Shown here piece after piece: positions 45,211 to 57,169 of a stretch of 64,000 nt of DNA. Numbering within the stretch: position 1 is the stretch's first letter; the number at the start of each line of letters is the position of its first letter. The stretch is from NCBI GenBank assembly GCA_027943335.1, contig BSBK01001161.1, forward strand, positions 322,501 through 386,500, written 5' to 3'. The translations under genes were made by a program, and so were the position numbers. A model generated the notes under the pieces. It was given only the letters and a program-made list of their open reading frames with translations, searched no databases and was not told the origin of the DNA. This DNA comes from Chamaecyparis obtusa. Taxonomy: Eukaryota; Streptophyta; Pinopsida; Cupressales; Cupressaceae.

Positions 45211-45780
45211 ATTAGAATATGTAAAATGAATGACATTGTATGAAGGTAATGAACAGGGTATGGAGGTAGGAGAAATACTTGAAGGAAGTGAAGGGTTAGA
45301 AAGAACAAAACTTAGAGGGTTAGAGAATTATGTAGAATTTTTCATGAGAGTTGGTGCATAGGTAAGAATACTAGGAATAGTAGTGGAAATAGGAATCAAT
45401 GGTTCAACAATTCTGCAAGGAGGAATGTATCCTAAATCTTGAGCACATTCCATTCAAAGGCTTAGCATGAGTGTAAATAAGGTGTGAGATACCATAAAAA
45501 ATGGACATGTTATTATCATCATGAGTGTTAAGGTTCTTAATAGTCTCAATAGAAGCAACACTATCAGATTTTTGTTCTCTTGCACAAGCCAATTTCTCAA
45601 TTTATCAACCTCGTGAGAGAGCTTATCAACTTCAGTAGGAGGAATGCTTAAGACTTCACCTTCATCTTGGGAAGAGTGAGAATAATTCTACTCAATGATA
45701 ATATTGGGATCTTGAGGGAAAATATTAGTATCATTATGGGTCCTAGGAAGAAAAGAGAAATTGTGATCAAAAGAGCCCAT
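45211..45780 (-). pseudogene. Tat-B gag, N-terminal part
   Basis: ATG at 45780 opens MGSFDHNFSFLPRTHNDTN and continues through a stop to PPTEVDKLSHEVDKLRN, a heptad-like helix. It then decays with frameshifts to the insertion at 45210. The N-terminal coiled region before the Gag core fits Tat/Ogre-type Gag, but the assignment rests mainly on continuity with 40630-41813. Confidence 0.6.
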
Positions 45781-47599
45781 GAGTCTATGACTTCTCCTAA
45801 CAAGAATGCCTAAGGTTGGATGTAGTGTAATAAATCTCATAAAAGAAGAGATCATAAAAGGAAACTCTAATGATATCTATACACACAATTATCAATGTAA
45901 TAAAGAGCATAAAAAGAGAGATCTAACTACAGAAACATAGCTAAATCTAACTCCAAAATCAATAAGAAAAGGGGGAATGCATTGGGTTCACCAAAATAAG
46001 GTAAAAAACCAATGCAAAAAGGGAGATCAAGGGATCTAAATGAAAAATTAAAAATCAGAGATGCGTTGGATTTGCCAAAAAAATTAATGAAGGTGAGCAC
46101 ACCAGATAATGCACTAAGGTCAAAATCAAGTTGTAATACGTCAGGTTCACCAAAAATTTTAATGAAGGTGAACACAAAAGATAATGTACCAAGATCAAAA
46201 GGAAGTTGTAACATGTCAGGTTCATCAAAATGATTAGGTGTGAAATGGATACTAATTAATATAACAATATAAACTATGTGAGATGAGCTCATTAATTAAG
46301 CATTCCAACACTAGTACTTAAAATACAAGAGAAAGAGGGGCTTGCAAACATAACTCGAGAAATATAATCCAAGTTAGAATAGAAGAACCCAAGAAGATGA
46401 AGGGATGCCAATGCTAAACCAAAATTATATCAAGGAAGTATGAAAGAAAGTCTTCTTTCATGTAATGTGGGATTTGATTAAAGATGTATAAATGAAAATG
46501 TGAAATTGAACCAATTGATTTAATGAGAAAATCAATTTAGATGTAGATGCTAAATGTATGCAATCAACCAAATTAAGATATAAAAATAGGTCTAGACTAA
46601 GAAGTGAAATAAATGATGGAGTACTCATCTTGAAATGTGTAGAGGAATAGGTCTTTTTTTTCTAAAAGCTATAGATCTAAACCTATGACAGAAGTTCCGA
46701 CTATAGATTCATGATCAAAATAGAAAACCTAGAAAATGTTATTTTTCTCAAACCTCCAGGAATAGGTTGACCTAGTGCAACTTGTTCTGAACACTTTTCC
46801 AAAAAGGTCACCATGTTTCTAATATACTGCAAATAATTCAACCTAAATTTATTCAAAATATCTCAGCAATTAGTTTCCAGATCTGTGGTTGTAATTCTAA
46901 TATCCTACTCTTGCACATAGAAAATATTATTTTTGGGTTTAGGTGGATGAGGGATTTCCTTGGTCAAGAGCTAGATTGCAGAATCAAACTTGAAATTGAA
47001 ATGTAAATATTTAAAGAAAACAAGACAAATGTAAGTATTCACCTTCCTTTTAGAAACCCTTTTGAATGAGAATTTTGTAGTGCTTGTATGTTGTAGATGT
47101 TGAATTTCCAATGATGGATGTAGGAAATCTGCACAAATGCAATGGATCTATGAAAACCACATCATGGTGCCATGGATGTAAATGTGCATCAATGAAGAAG
47201 ATGATGAATTCCTTGAATGTAGATCTCCTCCCTTGATGGCCAAAAAAATGCTAGATCTTGAAGAGGAAATACTCACAAAGGATCCTTGAATCTTGAATGC
47301 TTGAACTTTCTCATGTGATTGCTAGATGATAACCGATATCTAATAGATGTTTATGGATATTTATAGATTTCAAATAATGATAATGGAATGTTTATAAATG
47401 ATAAAATGAGGTTCCTAGGCTTCCTTTTATACTAGTTTTTGGGTAGGCAAACAAAGTGAGCCGATGAGGTCACCTAATTTTGCAATTTAATTCCCTGATA
47501 CATTATTGGCCCTAGGATTCAAAATCCCTGACGAACAGGTTGACTTGGTCGACCTTTACCAGGGTTGGCCCATAGCGAGCCAACCTTGAGGTCTCAGAG
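45781..47599 (-). other. Tat-B leader and inner part of the 5' LTR
   Basis: No coding frame. It contains the LTR promoter (below), the transcribed leader and, somewhere between 46300 and 47200, the LTR end and primer site. tggtgacc on the minus strand near 46806-46813 is a possible primer site, but I cannot match it to a tRNA. Confidence 0.4.
47425..47431 (-). promoter_or_regulatory. TATA box of the Tat-B 5' LTR
   Basis: Minus strand TATAAAA followed by GG, about 320 bp inside the outer LTR end. Tat-A has the same TATAAAAGG at 59892-59898, about 390 bp inside its LTR end. Confidence 0.55.
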
Positions 47600-47750
47600 A
47601 CTGCACAGTTGAAAGTGGAAGATATGGGACAAAATAGGAGAAAAAGGGGGATCAAACATGAATCCATCCATGGTCCATTAAGTCAGTAAAGGAAGGGAGC
47701 TAAAATGTCTTAAATAATGAGTTCATCCATTTTAAGACTGTACGCATACA
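47600..47750 (-). repeat. Outer part (U3 start) of the Tat-B 5' LTR
   Basis: Matches 18930-18996 plus 37955-38011, the target of Gypsy-1, in the same orientation, through aaataatgag-tcatccatt. It ends GCATACA near 47750. Confidence 0.6.
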
Positions 47751-47972
47751 AAATTGTCAAATGGGTTATGTTCCTTATAGAGTTCAACCTTGATTATATT
47801 GGTAGAGAAGATATCAAGGTACAAGTAATTCTAGATTAGTGATAAGGTGGAAAATTAGGATAAAAGATCCTCACTATGGTCTTATAGACAAGTTCAACAT
47901 AATTATTTTATAATACAAGAATGAAAAAACTACTTTGATTAGTCTTTTATCACTCATAGTTTAATATTACGA
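47751..47972. other. Unassigned DNA
   Basis: 220 bp between the Tat-B edge and the next LTR-like block; nothing recognised. Confidence 0.4.
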
Positions 47973-48138
47973 TGTTGGAGTTGGAAGAGCATATTGATGT
48001 TTTGATATAATTATTTGATTTTTGAGTGGTTTTATACAATGCCAATAAACATAGCTCACCAACTGAAAGTAGAATAATTATACCAGCCACTAACTAATAT
48101 AACCAAACAAGTTAAATATATTTATAATTACACCGACA
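47973..48138 (-). repeat. Possible short LTR of a copia remnant
   Basis: 166 bp starting TGTTGGAG and ending ACACCGACA on +, followed by a pyrimidine block TTCCCCTCTTA (minus purine tract). It ends like the LTR at 42282-42295 (attacaccaaca). No partner LTR was found to the right. Confidence 0.35.
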
Positions 48139-48829
48139 TTCCCCTCTTATTACATTGATCACAAAAGATTTAATTTTACTTTGTCTTAAGCACCTCACCT
48201 TAAGGCTTACATAGGAAAAAATATTCATTATAAAACATGAATACATATTTTGAGAGAATATTCTCCTAAAGAAGAAAAGCCCGGACCAACCAAGTCTCCA
48301 TCAAGCTATCTCTTAACCTTCACAAAGGTGTAGCTTTGAGCTATGTTCTTAAGATATTAGTACCAAAATATTAAACCATAGTCTTGAATAATTTAATAAT
48401 AATCCCAAAGAGACATGATAGATCTCCATCATTTTCTAGTATCTGCTAAAGGGTATAATTATTGATTATATACTTTGAAGATCATTGGAAAACAATGAAC
48501 AATGAGTTCAACACCAAATCACAAAATTACCTCCAAAATAAATCTTCAAAAGGTATGCAATCTTCAACCTTGTTCGTATTACAAACGAAATCTAGAGGAA
48601 ATCAAAAGGAAGCAAGAAACTTAATTAAAAAATGTGTATCATGCACAACAAGAAGCTGGCTTGATATGATGAAAATTTCTTCATCATATGATACGGCTAG
48701 CCTCCAAATGAGAAGAATCAAAGTACAAGCCTATGATTTATGGGATAATAAGGATTGACAATATCTCTTTCATCACCTAATGTATCCTCATTCTAAAAAA
48801 AAACCATGTTTTCCTCATCAGACATTCTT

Positions 48830-49260
48830 TTAGTTTACCCTTAACAACATTAGTAGCTCTGGTTCTGCAAGCTCATGTCATGTGACTCGTTTTCTTACAA
48901 TAGAAACATGCTTTTTCTCTTTTATTTTTTATCTGACCATTTCTTATTGCTCCTTGAATACAATTCTTTATCTCATTGAAGATATTTCTATATATCTTCT
49001 TTTTCCCACCTCTCTTGTACTACAAGGGCTAAAATCATATCTTTTAGTGTTTCTCAAGTGATTTGACTGAGTGTAAAAATAACATTATTATCATTTGATG
49101 GAAATTTGTCCAATAGGAGGGTCTTAGCATCACCATCAACATCAACTAGAGTGTTAACCTTTTCTATCTCCCTAATGAGAGATCTCAAATTGCTTATATG
49201 GTTTGACATTGTGATTTCATTATTCAATTTGAATAAAAAAAACTAAAGCATTAAAGGAAA
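48830..49260 (-). pseudogene. Copia gag remnant
   Basis: The minus-strand reading through stops gives MSNHISNLRSLIREIEKV, VDVDGDAKTLLLDKFPS and NNVIFTLSQ, the UBN2 Gag core. A lysine-rich stretch and a zinc knuckle CFYCKKTSHMT[stop]AC follow at about 48850-48910, in which a TGA replaces the residue before the final Ala-Cys. It lies on the same strand as the LTR-like block at 47973-48138. Between them (48139-48829) I see no pol, so most of the element is lost. Confidence 0.7.
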
Positions 49261-50006
49261 CTTTATATTAACTACCTTTGCTAGAAAAAAAAAAATTCAA
49301 TTATCCAAAATATTCGTACATGATTTATCTAAATCTATATGATTGATTTAAATGTTTGAAAGAGAGACTAATAATAGCCTTGACATTATCATCTTTATTT
49401 TTCCAATCGAACAATTTATTCACATATATATGTAGGTTTTCTTTTCCACTTACTATTCCCCACAAATCTTATTCACTAATTACATTTGGATCTCCATTCT
49501 CTATGTATGGAAATTAAATAAAAATACGTGTTGAATAGAATCTTCATTTTAGAAATCACAAATGATCAAACTAATATTATCAAGAAGCAAAATAGTGTAT
49601 GTGTGTACTCTAAATAGTGCACTTCTATGAATCATTACACTCAAGAACACTCAAGAATGAGGTCTCAAAAATCGATCCATAGCTCCCTAGGCATGGAGTG
49701 CAAGGGTTTTAAGAATGCTCTTAGCTAGAGCTATTAAGGCAATAACCTTGCTAGTAAACCATGCAATGGGAGATTCAAATGAAGACAAGGGCAAGAATGC
49801 CAATATCCCCGAGAATCAAATAGAAATGCAATGCAACTAAGCTAGAAATGAGAGTGCAAGCTAAGCTATGGAAATGAAAGAACAAGTATTAAAAAGCCTC
49901 CTAGTTAAGCTAGATGAATTAATCTAAATCATAAAGGAAACTAAGATAAGTATGAAGCTATGAATGCCATGATAATGTAAGAAATGAAACTACGATAACA
50001 TGTAGA
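49261..50006. other. Unassigned DNA, probably in part Tat-A 3' LTR
   Basis: No gene. Copia-2 inserted at its right end: GTAGA (50002-50006) is the TSD, and the sequence continues at 59774. Since 59779-60289 is the Tat-A LTR, the last few hundred bases here should belong to the same LTR; I could not place its outer edge. Confidence 0.45.
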
Positions 50007-51147
50007 TGTTGGAAATATAGATGGAGTAACTGAGAGGGGGGGTGAATCAGTTAACCAAAAAAATATTACCACAGATCCCTTAGATGTCTTATTAAATCAT
50101 TTACTGCTATTACTCAGTAAACATACAGAGAAATGTTGTAACTTGGTTATTGCAGTGAGTGTCAATTATAACTGATCTTAAGCATTCATTAGTGATTAAC
50201 ATGCATGCATAAAGAAAGTAAAATGGACACATGAGACACCAAATTTAACATGGAAACCCAATATGGGAAAAACCACCAATGTAACTAGTTACTATTTTTC
50301 ACTCTTTTGAAGTGAGCCCTATTAGGAGCCAACCTGGTTAAAGGTTACAAAACACACTATTAGGTGTGACCTTGTTAGAGGATTTAATCACCCTGTTAGG
50401 AGTGGCCTTGTACGAGGTCTTTGAAACAATTCAATAGAATTGTCACCTTGTTAGAGGATTTACAAAATGGCTGTTAAACCAACTCTGTTAAGAGATTTTG
50501 AAATCACTATTACAATGGTAAGAAAGTAACAATGAAATGACTTGAATGAGATGCAACTGAATTGTTGATTATAGATCTCTGTTCTGCTTCACTAGATCCT
50601 TCCTAATCAAATATATCTTTGCTGCTCCTCAAGGATATCTAATCATCCTTCAAAATTCACACACACCTTCCTTTAAAATGATTTGCATGTTTGCTCATCC
50701 ACACACACTTCCACACTTTCACACTCATAACTTGACCTTGTATATATACCATTTAGATTGTCAAGTCAGCACTAATAATCATTACCTTCATTGGCTGGAA
50801 TAAATAAACTTTATTCCTCAAATTAACAAAATTCTTTATCAGGCCGACCTTGCTCGATAAACATTGATCCTGAAAAGATTTTCTTTGATGACCGAATGGA
50901 GCTCAGTTACTACTGTGAATTCTGCAACATCCTTTGGAGACCAAGTGAACTCGGTAAACACTAAATTTTCTTCATTAACCATGGATGTTCGGTTAACACT
51001 ATTTTGTGCCATATTTTCCTTTGATGCTTGAGTGATCTAGGTTAAAACAAAAAACTACCTTGCTGACCAACTGAGCTCGGTAGACATAGAGAATGATAAT
51101 TGATATGACATCAAAGACAACAGACAATTAGACAATTGTATCCAACA
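50007..51147 (-). repeat. Copia-2 3' LTR
   Basis: 1141 bp, + strand TGTTGGAAAT to TCCAACA. It has the G-run motif gagagggggggtgaatcag near the edge. A TATATATA word at about 50741-50750 is a likely promoter. A spaced series of ctcggtaaac-like words lies at 50840-51090. It is followed by a purine tract (minus AAAGAGGGAGA). Confidence 0.92.
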
Positions 51148-51837
51148 ATCTCCCTCTTTGGCATTGATGGCAACACAACATGTCATAGCACAATGAAATT
51201 TCAAAGAAAAACATAGATTAAGGAACATATCCTTAGCTTCATTTTGATTCTCATCTATGAGAACTCCCTCTGTCAGTGTAAGCTCTTCCTATCTACAAAC
51301 TTCTCTATCTAACTGTAAACTCTCCCTCTTAACTTCTCCTAAACTCTCCTTCTTAACTTCTCCCTCTTAGAGAAATTTCTTTAGATATGACAACAAAATC
51401 TCCCTCTTTGACAACACATGCCAAAGACAACACATACCAGGTGAATATCAATGTACCTTGAGTACTGATTCATATGCAATGGTTCCTTGACTATGCTACA
51501 TCAACTGACTGATCTTCAACATGCTCTGGTTGATGCATCACTAAAAATTTATTTAGTGAACCTCAAATAGGGGAATGACCCCTAACTTACCTCTTAGATG
51601 CAAGAATGCATCCTTAGGTAGTGGCTTGGTGAATATATCTACAATATGTTCTTTTGTATGAACATATTACAGTCTGATTTCCTTGTCCTGCACCAATTCT
51701 CTAACAAAGTGATATTTTATAGCAATGTGCTTGGTTTTGGAATGCATTACTAGATTCTTTGAAATATTTATTGCACTAGTATTATCACAAAACATAACAA
51801 ATGGCTCTTTGATCTCAACCTTCATGCCTTCCAATAA

Positions 51838-52314
51838 CTATTTAAACCAAACAATATTAGAGTAGTTTACTGCTGCAGCAACATATTTTGCTTCTATTGT
51901 GGATTGGGATGTGCAATTTTGTTTTTTACTGGTCCAAGATACCAACCTCTTGCCAAGAAAGAATGCTCCACTACTTGTACTTTTTCTGTCATCAATGTTT
52001 CCTACCCAATTAGCATCAGTAAACACTTTTAAGTCTAGATTGTCTCCAAATTTATACCACAAACCATAATCTTCAGTTCCTTTCAAGTATCTCAAGATTC
52101 TTTTGATTGCCATCATATGATTTTCTCTAAGTTTTGCTAAGAATCTTGCTACTATACCAACTGCTAAGGCAATATTAGGCCTTGTATTAACTACATACTG
52201 TAATTTTCCAATCATTGATCTATATAAGGTCTGATCTACTTCTTTTGAATCATCATCTTTGGTAAGCTTCAGTCCAGTACACATGGGGGTACCAATTGGT
52301 TTTGAATCTTCCAT
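51838..52314 (-). pseudogene. Copia-2 RNase H
   Basis: 158 codons: EDSKPIGTPMCTGLKL, YRSMIGKLQYVVNTRPNIAL, IKRILRYLKGTEDYGLWY, then the RNase H start FTDANWVGNIDDRKSTSSG (catalytic Asp) and SKKQNCTSQSTIEAKYVA. After a stop near 51836 the C-terminal part continues to about 51570 (SNNASA/… KHIAIKYHFV-like, KDAFLHLRG-like) in decayed form. Confidence 0.9.
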
Positions 52315-52465
52315 ACCAAACTTCTTAAGTATTTCCTTGATGTATTTAGACTGAGTAATGTAGATATCATTCTTGCTCTACTGAATCTAAAGACCAACAA
52401 AGAACTGTATATGACCAAACATAGACATTTCAAATTCTTCTTTCATTTTTCTCTAAAAATTCTTT

Positions 52466-52964
52466 TCATTGATCATCATTCCCTATAAACATAGTATCAT
52501 CCACAAATATTTCTGCCAAAACAATTTTTTTATCTGGTCTTTCTTTGATGTACAAACTACTGTTATCATTAGCTCTTTTGAAACTAATCTGAATAAGATA
52601 GTTATATAATCTTTCATAACATGCTCTAGGGGCTTGTTTCAGACCATATAATGCTTTATGTAACTTGCAGACCATATCCCTTTTGTTTGGATCAATAAGG
52701 TTGCTCAATGTAGACTTCTTCATCAATAATACCATTGAGAAATGTGGATTTTACATCCATCTAATATACCTTAAATCCTTTATGTGCTGCATATGCAAGT
52801 AGAGTCCTTACACCTTCTAATCTTGCAACAGGAGAAAAAGTCTCACCATAATCTATACCTTCTTCTTGAGAATATCCTTTACACACCAATCTAGCTTTGT
52901 TTCTTAATACTGGACCATCTTCATTCAACTTATTCCTGAATACCCATTTTGTTCCAATTACATT
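52466..52964 (-). pseudogene. Copia-2 reverse transcriptase
   Basis: The upstream part (52964-52740) reads [38 protein letters not shown] and MDVKSTFLNGI, with single stops. A frameshift near 52730 leads to the frame 52735-52466 with VCKLHKALYGLKQAPRACYERL and the catalytic FVDDTMF box (usually YVDDIIF). Confidence 0.9.
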
Positions 52965-54197
52965 TTAATCTTTAGGCCTAGGTACAAGAGTCCATGTTTT
53001 GTTCTTCTCTATTTGTTCTATTTCTTCATTCATAGCCTCAATCCAATTTTCATTTTCCAATGCATCTTTGACATTTTTAGGTTCAAAATCAGCAAGTAAA
53101 CATGTACCTTTTAGTTTACTTCTTGTCATAGTACCTTCTGATTTGTTTCCAATAATTTGATTTGGTGTATGATGTCTCTTGACATACTTGGCCAATATAG
53201 GTTCCTTACCTCTTGAATGAGTTACATTATCATCTTCTTGACTTTCATCTTCAGGTTCTGGTTGCTCAAGCTCGGTAGATATTAGCTCGGTAGCTTCAGA
53301 TTGAGACTCGGGTCCTTGTGACTCAGTTTGAAATTCTTCTTGTGACTTGGTTTGAACTTCTTCTTGTGACTCAGTTTGAACTTCTTCTTGTGCCTTGATT
53401 ACTGTACTAGGCTTGGTAGATGTAGTCTCCTTATTGACAGATATATTTGGTAATGTATCAGGTTCAATGTAAACAAATCTCATGTAATCCTCTGGTTCCT
53501 TTTTGCTTTCTTCTTCAGTCTTTTCTGCAAACTCATCAACTTTCACATGTGCACTTTCTATGATTTTTTGAGTAGACAAATTTAAACATCTATATGCCTT
53601 ACTCTTGCAAGAATATCGCAAAAATATTCCTTCATCACTTTTCACATCAAATTTGCCTTTTCTAGATTCTTTTAAGATGTAACATTTACTACCAAATACT
53701 TTTAGGTAGCTTACATTGGGTTTGTAGCAATACCATAACTCATAAGGAGTTTTGAATGTGTCTTTCTTCAACTGTACTCAGTTTAAGGTATGAACTGCAG
53801 TGCTGATAGCTTCCTTCAAGTATTTTGTAGCAATGTTCTTTTCAATCATTAGAGTCCTTGCACAATCCATGATAGGTTTGTTCCTTCTTTCAGCTATTCC
53901 ATTCTGCTCAGGAGTTCTTGGGGTTGATACTTGTCTTTTGATTCCTCTTTCAATGCAAAAATTATTGAATTCATGGGAGATGAATTCACCACCTCTGTCT
54001 GATCTCAAGCACTTCATTCTTTTCCCTATTTCCTTTTCTACTCTTTCCAAATACCATTTGAACTTCTCAAATGCTTCAGACTTTTCCCTTAGATAGATAA
54101 CAGTCATCATTCTAGAGTAGTCATCAACAAAGAGAATAAAGAATTTTTCTCTAGTATAGCTCTCAATTCCAATAGGTCCACACAAATCAGTATGCAC
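52965..54197 (-). pseudogene. Copia-2 integrase core and C-terminus
   Basis: 54197-53778 shows HTDLCGPIGIESYTREK, FILFVDDYSRMM (catalytic Asp), CLRSDRGGEFISHEF and STPRTPEQNGIAERRN (third acidic residue), all intact. After a TGA, 53771-52965 continues in the same phase with TPYELWYCYKPNVSYLKVFG, SDEGIFLRYSCKSKAYR, an acidic linker with an 8-residue tandem repeat, and NENWIEAMNEEIEQIEKN at the start of RT. Only one stop separates the two frames. Confidence 0.93.
53317..53388 (-). repeat. 24-bp in-frame tandem repeat (8-residue unit x3) in Copia-2 pol
   Basis: Encodes QEEVQTES, QEEVQTKS and QEEFQTES in the linker between integrase and RT. The phase of the frame is preserved. Confidence 0.88.
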
Positions 54198-54629
54198 AAT
54201 TTCTAAAATATCTTCAGACTAATAGTTTTTACTTTTAAAGCTAGTCTTTCCCATTTTACCAATCTGACAATTCTTGCATACACCAACATCAGGTTTCTTC
54301 AAAGTAGGAATGCCTCTTACTTTCTTGAATTTGCTTATTTTCACCATGTTATCAAAATTTACATGACATAACCTTTTGCGCCATAACCAACTTTCTTCAA
54401 TTTGAGTAATAAAACATGATCATTCACCAAGATCAAGATAAAACAACTTACCTTTGGTTTGTTTGCCTACTCCAATCAGTTTTCCCTTGTCATCCAGTAG
54501 TCTTTCTTTTCCATGCATGAATTCAACCTTGAATCTAATGTTGATTAGTTGTGCTACACTTAGAAGATTATGCTTTACTCCTTCAACCCAATATGCATTA
54601 TCACATATAAGTTCTTTGGTTAATGAGAT
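54198..54629 (-). pseudogene. Copia-2 pre-integrase zinc domain
   Basis: The reading through stops gives AYWVEGVKHNLLSVAQL, KLIGVGKQTKGKLFYLDL, then ESWLWRKRLCHVNFDNMVKI (zinc-binding H-x-x-H region) and CKNCQIGKM. It joins protease to the integrase core. Confidence 0.85.
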
Positions 54630-55817
54630 TCATCCTCTTCCTTTTATGCAACAAGGTTCATTGTTTCCAAACCTTACACTACCACCATCATAGTCTTCAA
54701 AGTGTTCAAACTTTGTTTTGTTACTAGTCATATGATGTGAACATCCACTATCTATGATCCATGTATCATTTTTTCTTATATGAGAGATAAGTGCCATCTT
54801 ATCTTCATCATCATCAGATTCATCTTTTACAGCAATGTAGATAATTTCTTGTTTACTATCATCAAAATCCATAGACATAAAACATGTTTTCTTACCTTTA
54901 TCCTTGAATGATTTGAAATTCTTCTTGCCATTGTACTTGTGACCTTTCTTTTCATCCTTGCTTTGCTTGTTTGGGCACCTAGCTACAATATGACCAATTT
55001 CTTCACATGAAAAATAGACTAAGGGAGCTTTACCTTTGTATTTACCTTTGCCTCTAGAATATTTCTTTGCAAGTAATGCTTCAATAACTTCAAGATCACT
55101 ATCAAAGCTTTCCTCTGATTCTTCTTCACTCTCTGACTCGATGTCCTTTATTTTCTTGTCCTTCTTAAGTGAAAGTTTGGCCTCAAATGCTGATTCAATG
55201 TTTTTAGAAGTTGGAACATAGTTGTCATAGTTATCCAGCTCAAAAGCTATCAATCTTCCCTCTAAGGCATCCAAAGTTATATTGTGATTTTCTTCACATC
55301 TTCTTTCTTGAATAGCAGATACTCTTATTGCATAGATAGGGAGTAATGTTTTGAGAACCTTACTTATAATAGTTTCATCATCAATTGTTCCTCCAAAAGA
55401 TCTAATTGCACTAACACTTGCCTTGATCCTTTCAACATATTTTGCAATGTTTTCATCTTCTCTCATTTTCATCTAATCAAACTGTCCTCTTAGTCTTTCT
55501 ACTTTGGCTCTCTTCACATTATCATCACCACCATAAATTTTCTTTAGCTTGTTCCACATTGTATAAGTAGTTGTGCAGTCTTTGATCTCATCAAATTCTT
55601 CATAGCTAAGAGTTGATGCAATGTCTAACATCATGATGTTATGGGTCTTTTTCTCTGCAATGTCTTCAACAAATAATGTGCCAGTAGGAGCTATATATTC
55701 TCCATCAAGATATTTGCATCCTGAATCACCAATGGAAGCCAGATGAAGTCTCATGAGACCTTACCATGCTAAAAATTTATCTCTATTAAGCCTTGGAATT
55801 TCTCTCTTGTAAGACAT
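54630..55817 (-). pseudogene. Copia-2 gag and protease
   Basis: ATG at 55817 opens MSYKREIPRLNRDKFLAW, then TAA. 55754-55473 and 55472-54630 are in the same phase, separated by one TAG. The Gag core shows MWNKLKKIYGGDDNVKRAK, NIAKYVERIKASVSAIRSFG and ALEGRLIAFELDN. A charged region (ESESEEESEESFDSD) follows. The zinc knuckle has lost its first Cys to Tyr (YFSCEEIGHIVARCP). The protease site is WIIDSGCSHHMT. It is close to full-length and unusually well preserved for this window. Confidence 0.93.
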
Positions 55818-55865
55818 CTTGATCTTTAGCTTAGGTCCTTGAAACCCTTCCTACAAGCACCAAAA

Positions 55866-55877
55866 TCTCTGATACCA
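55866..55877 (-). promoter_or_regulatory. Copia-2 primer binding site (tRNA-iMet)
   Basis: Minus strand TGGTATCAGAGA (one change from TGGTATCAGAGC), two bases from the LTR at 55880. Confidence 0.9.
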
Positions 55878-55879
55878 AT

Positions 55880-56837
55880 TGTTGGAAATATAGATGGAGT
55901 AAATGAGAGGGGGGGTGAATTAGTTAACCACAAAAATATTACTAAAGATCCCTTAAATGTCTTATTAAATCATTTATTGTTGTTACTTGGTAAACATACA
56001 AAGAAATTTTGTAACTTGGTTATTGTAGTGTGTCAATTATAATTGATCTTAAGCATTCATTAGTGATTAACATGCATGCATAAAGAAAGTAACATGAACA
56101 CATGAGACACCAAATTTAACATGGAAACTCAATATGGGAAAAACCACCAATGTAACTAGTTACTATTTTTCACTCTTCTGAAGTGAGCCCTATTAGGAGC
56201 CAACCCGGTTAAAGGTTACAAAACACACTATTAGGTGTGACCTTGTTAGAGGATTTAATCACCCTATTAGGAGTGGTGTTGTAAGAGGTCTTTGAAACAA
56301 TTCAATAGAACTATCACCTTGTTAGAGGATTTACAAAATGGTTGTTAAACCAACTATGTTAAGAGATTTTGAAATCACTGTTACAATGGTAACAAAGTAA
56401 CAATGAAATGACCTGAATGAGATACAACTAAATTGCTGATTATAGATCTCTATTCTACTTCACTAGATCCTTCCTAATCAAATATATCTTTGCTACTCCT
56501 CAAGGATATCTAACCATCCTTCAAAATTTGCACACACCTTCCTTCAAAATGATTTGCATGTTTTCTCATCCACACACACTTCCACACTTTCACACTCATA
56601 ACTTGACCTTCTATATATACCATTTAGATTGTCAATTCGGCACTAATAATCATTACAATCATTAATAATCATTACCTTCATCAACTGGAATAAACAAACT
56701 TTATTCCTCAAATTAACAAAATTCTTTATCAGGCCGACCTTTCTCGGTAACCACTGATCCTGAAAAGATTTACTTTGATGACCGAATGAAGCTTAGTTAC
56801 TACTGTGAATTATACAACATCCTTTGGATACAAAGTG
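55880..56837 (-). repeat. Copia-2 5' LTR, inner part
   Basis: Aligns with 50007-50957. It is interrupted by the solo LTR at 56838. The last five bases AAGTG (56833-56837) are the TSD of that insertion. Confidence 0.92.
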
Positions 56838-57169
56838 TGTTAAAAGTGGTAAAAAATTTCATGGCCTTATCCTTTTTCCCCTGGTCTTTGCAAATTTTTC
56901 TAGGTCTCTGGCCTAAAGCCCTTGCATAATTTCAAAAAACTAGCCATTGGATTTTCAAAATTTCAAAACCTTGGCTCTGTTCTAATTTCATATTACCTTT
57001 TCCTATCACTTAAACCTTATAATCTGCATGTGCCTTTTAAAGTTCACTTTACTTTATGTGCGGTTAGGCCTTTTATGTGTCAGCGGTCACCTTTATTTTT
57101 TCCCTAAGTCATGCTTTAATTTTTCCTAAGCTCCTTGGCTTTGTCTTTTCCTTGGGTCCCCCTCTGACA

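Larger units (their letters stand above)
37955..47750 (-). mobile_element. Tat-B: Tat/Ogre-like gypsy element lacking visible RT and integrase
   Basis: Minus strand. The 3' LTR is represented by 37955-38011 plus 18930-18996 (split by Gypsy-1). The 5' LTR ends about 47750 and has a minus TATA box at 47425-47431. Between them are gag (from 45780, split by the 41814-45210 element) and a Tat-type protease (about 40600-39640). From 39640 to 38030 there is no pol, only repeats. The LTR end plus purine tract (38012-38030) parallels Tat-A at 60289. I could not fix the outer left boundary or the TSD, nor name the primer site with confidence. Confidence 0.65.

Noticed and set aside
48462..48758. 98-codon + strand frame between the short LTR and the copia gag remnant
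   Set aside because: No recognisable domain, opposite strand to the surrounding remnant, and lysine/serine-rich composition as expected by chance in A-rich DNA.
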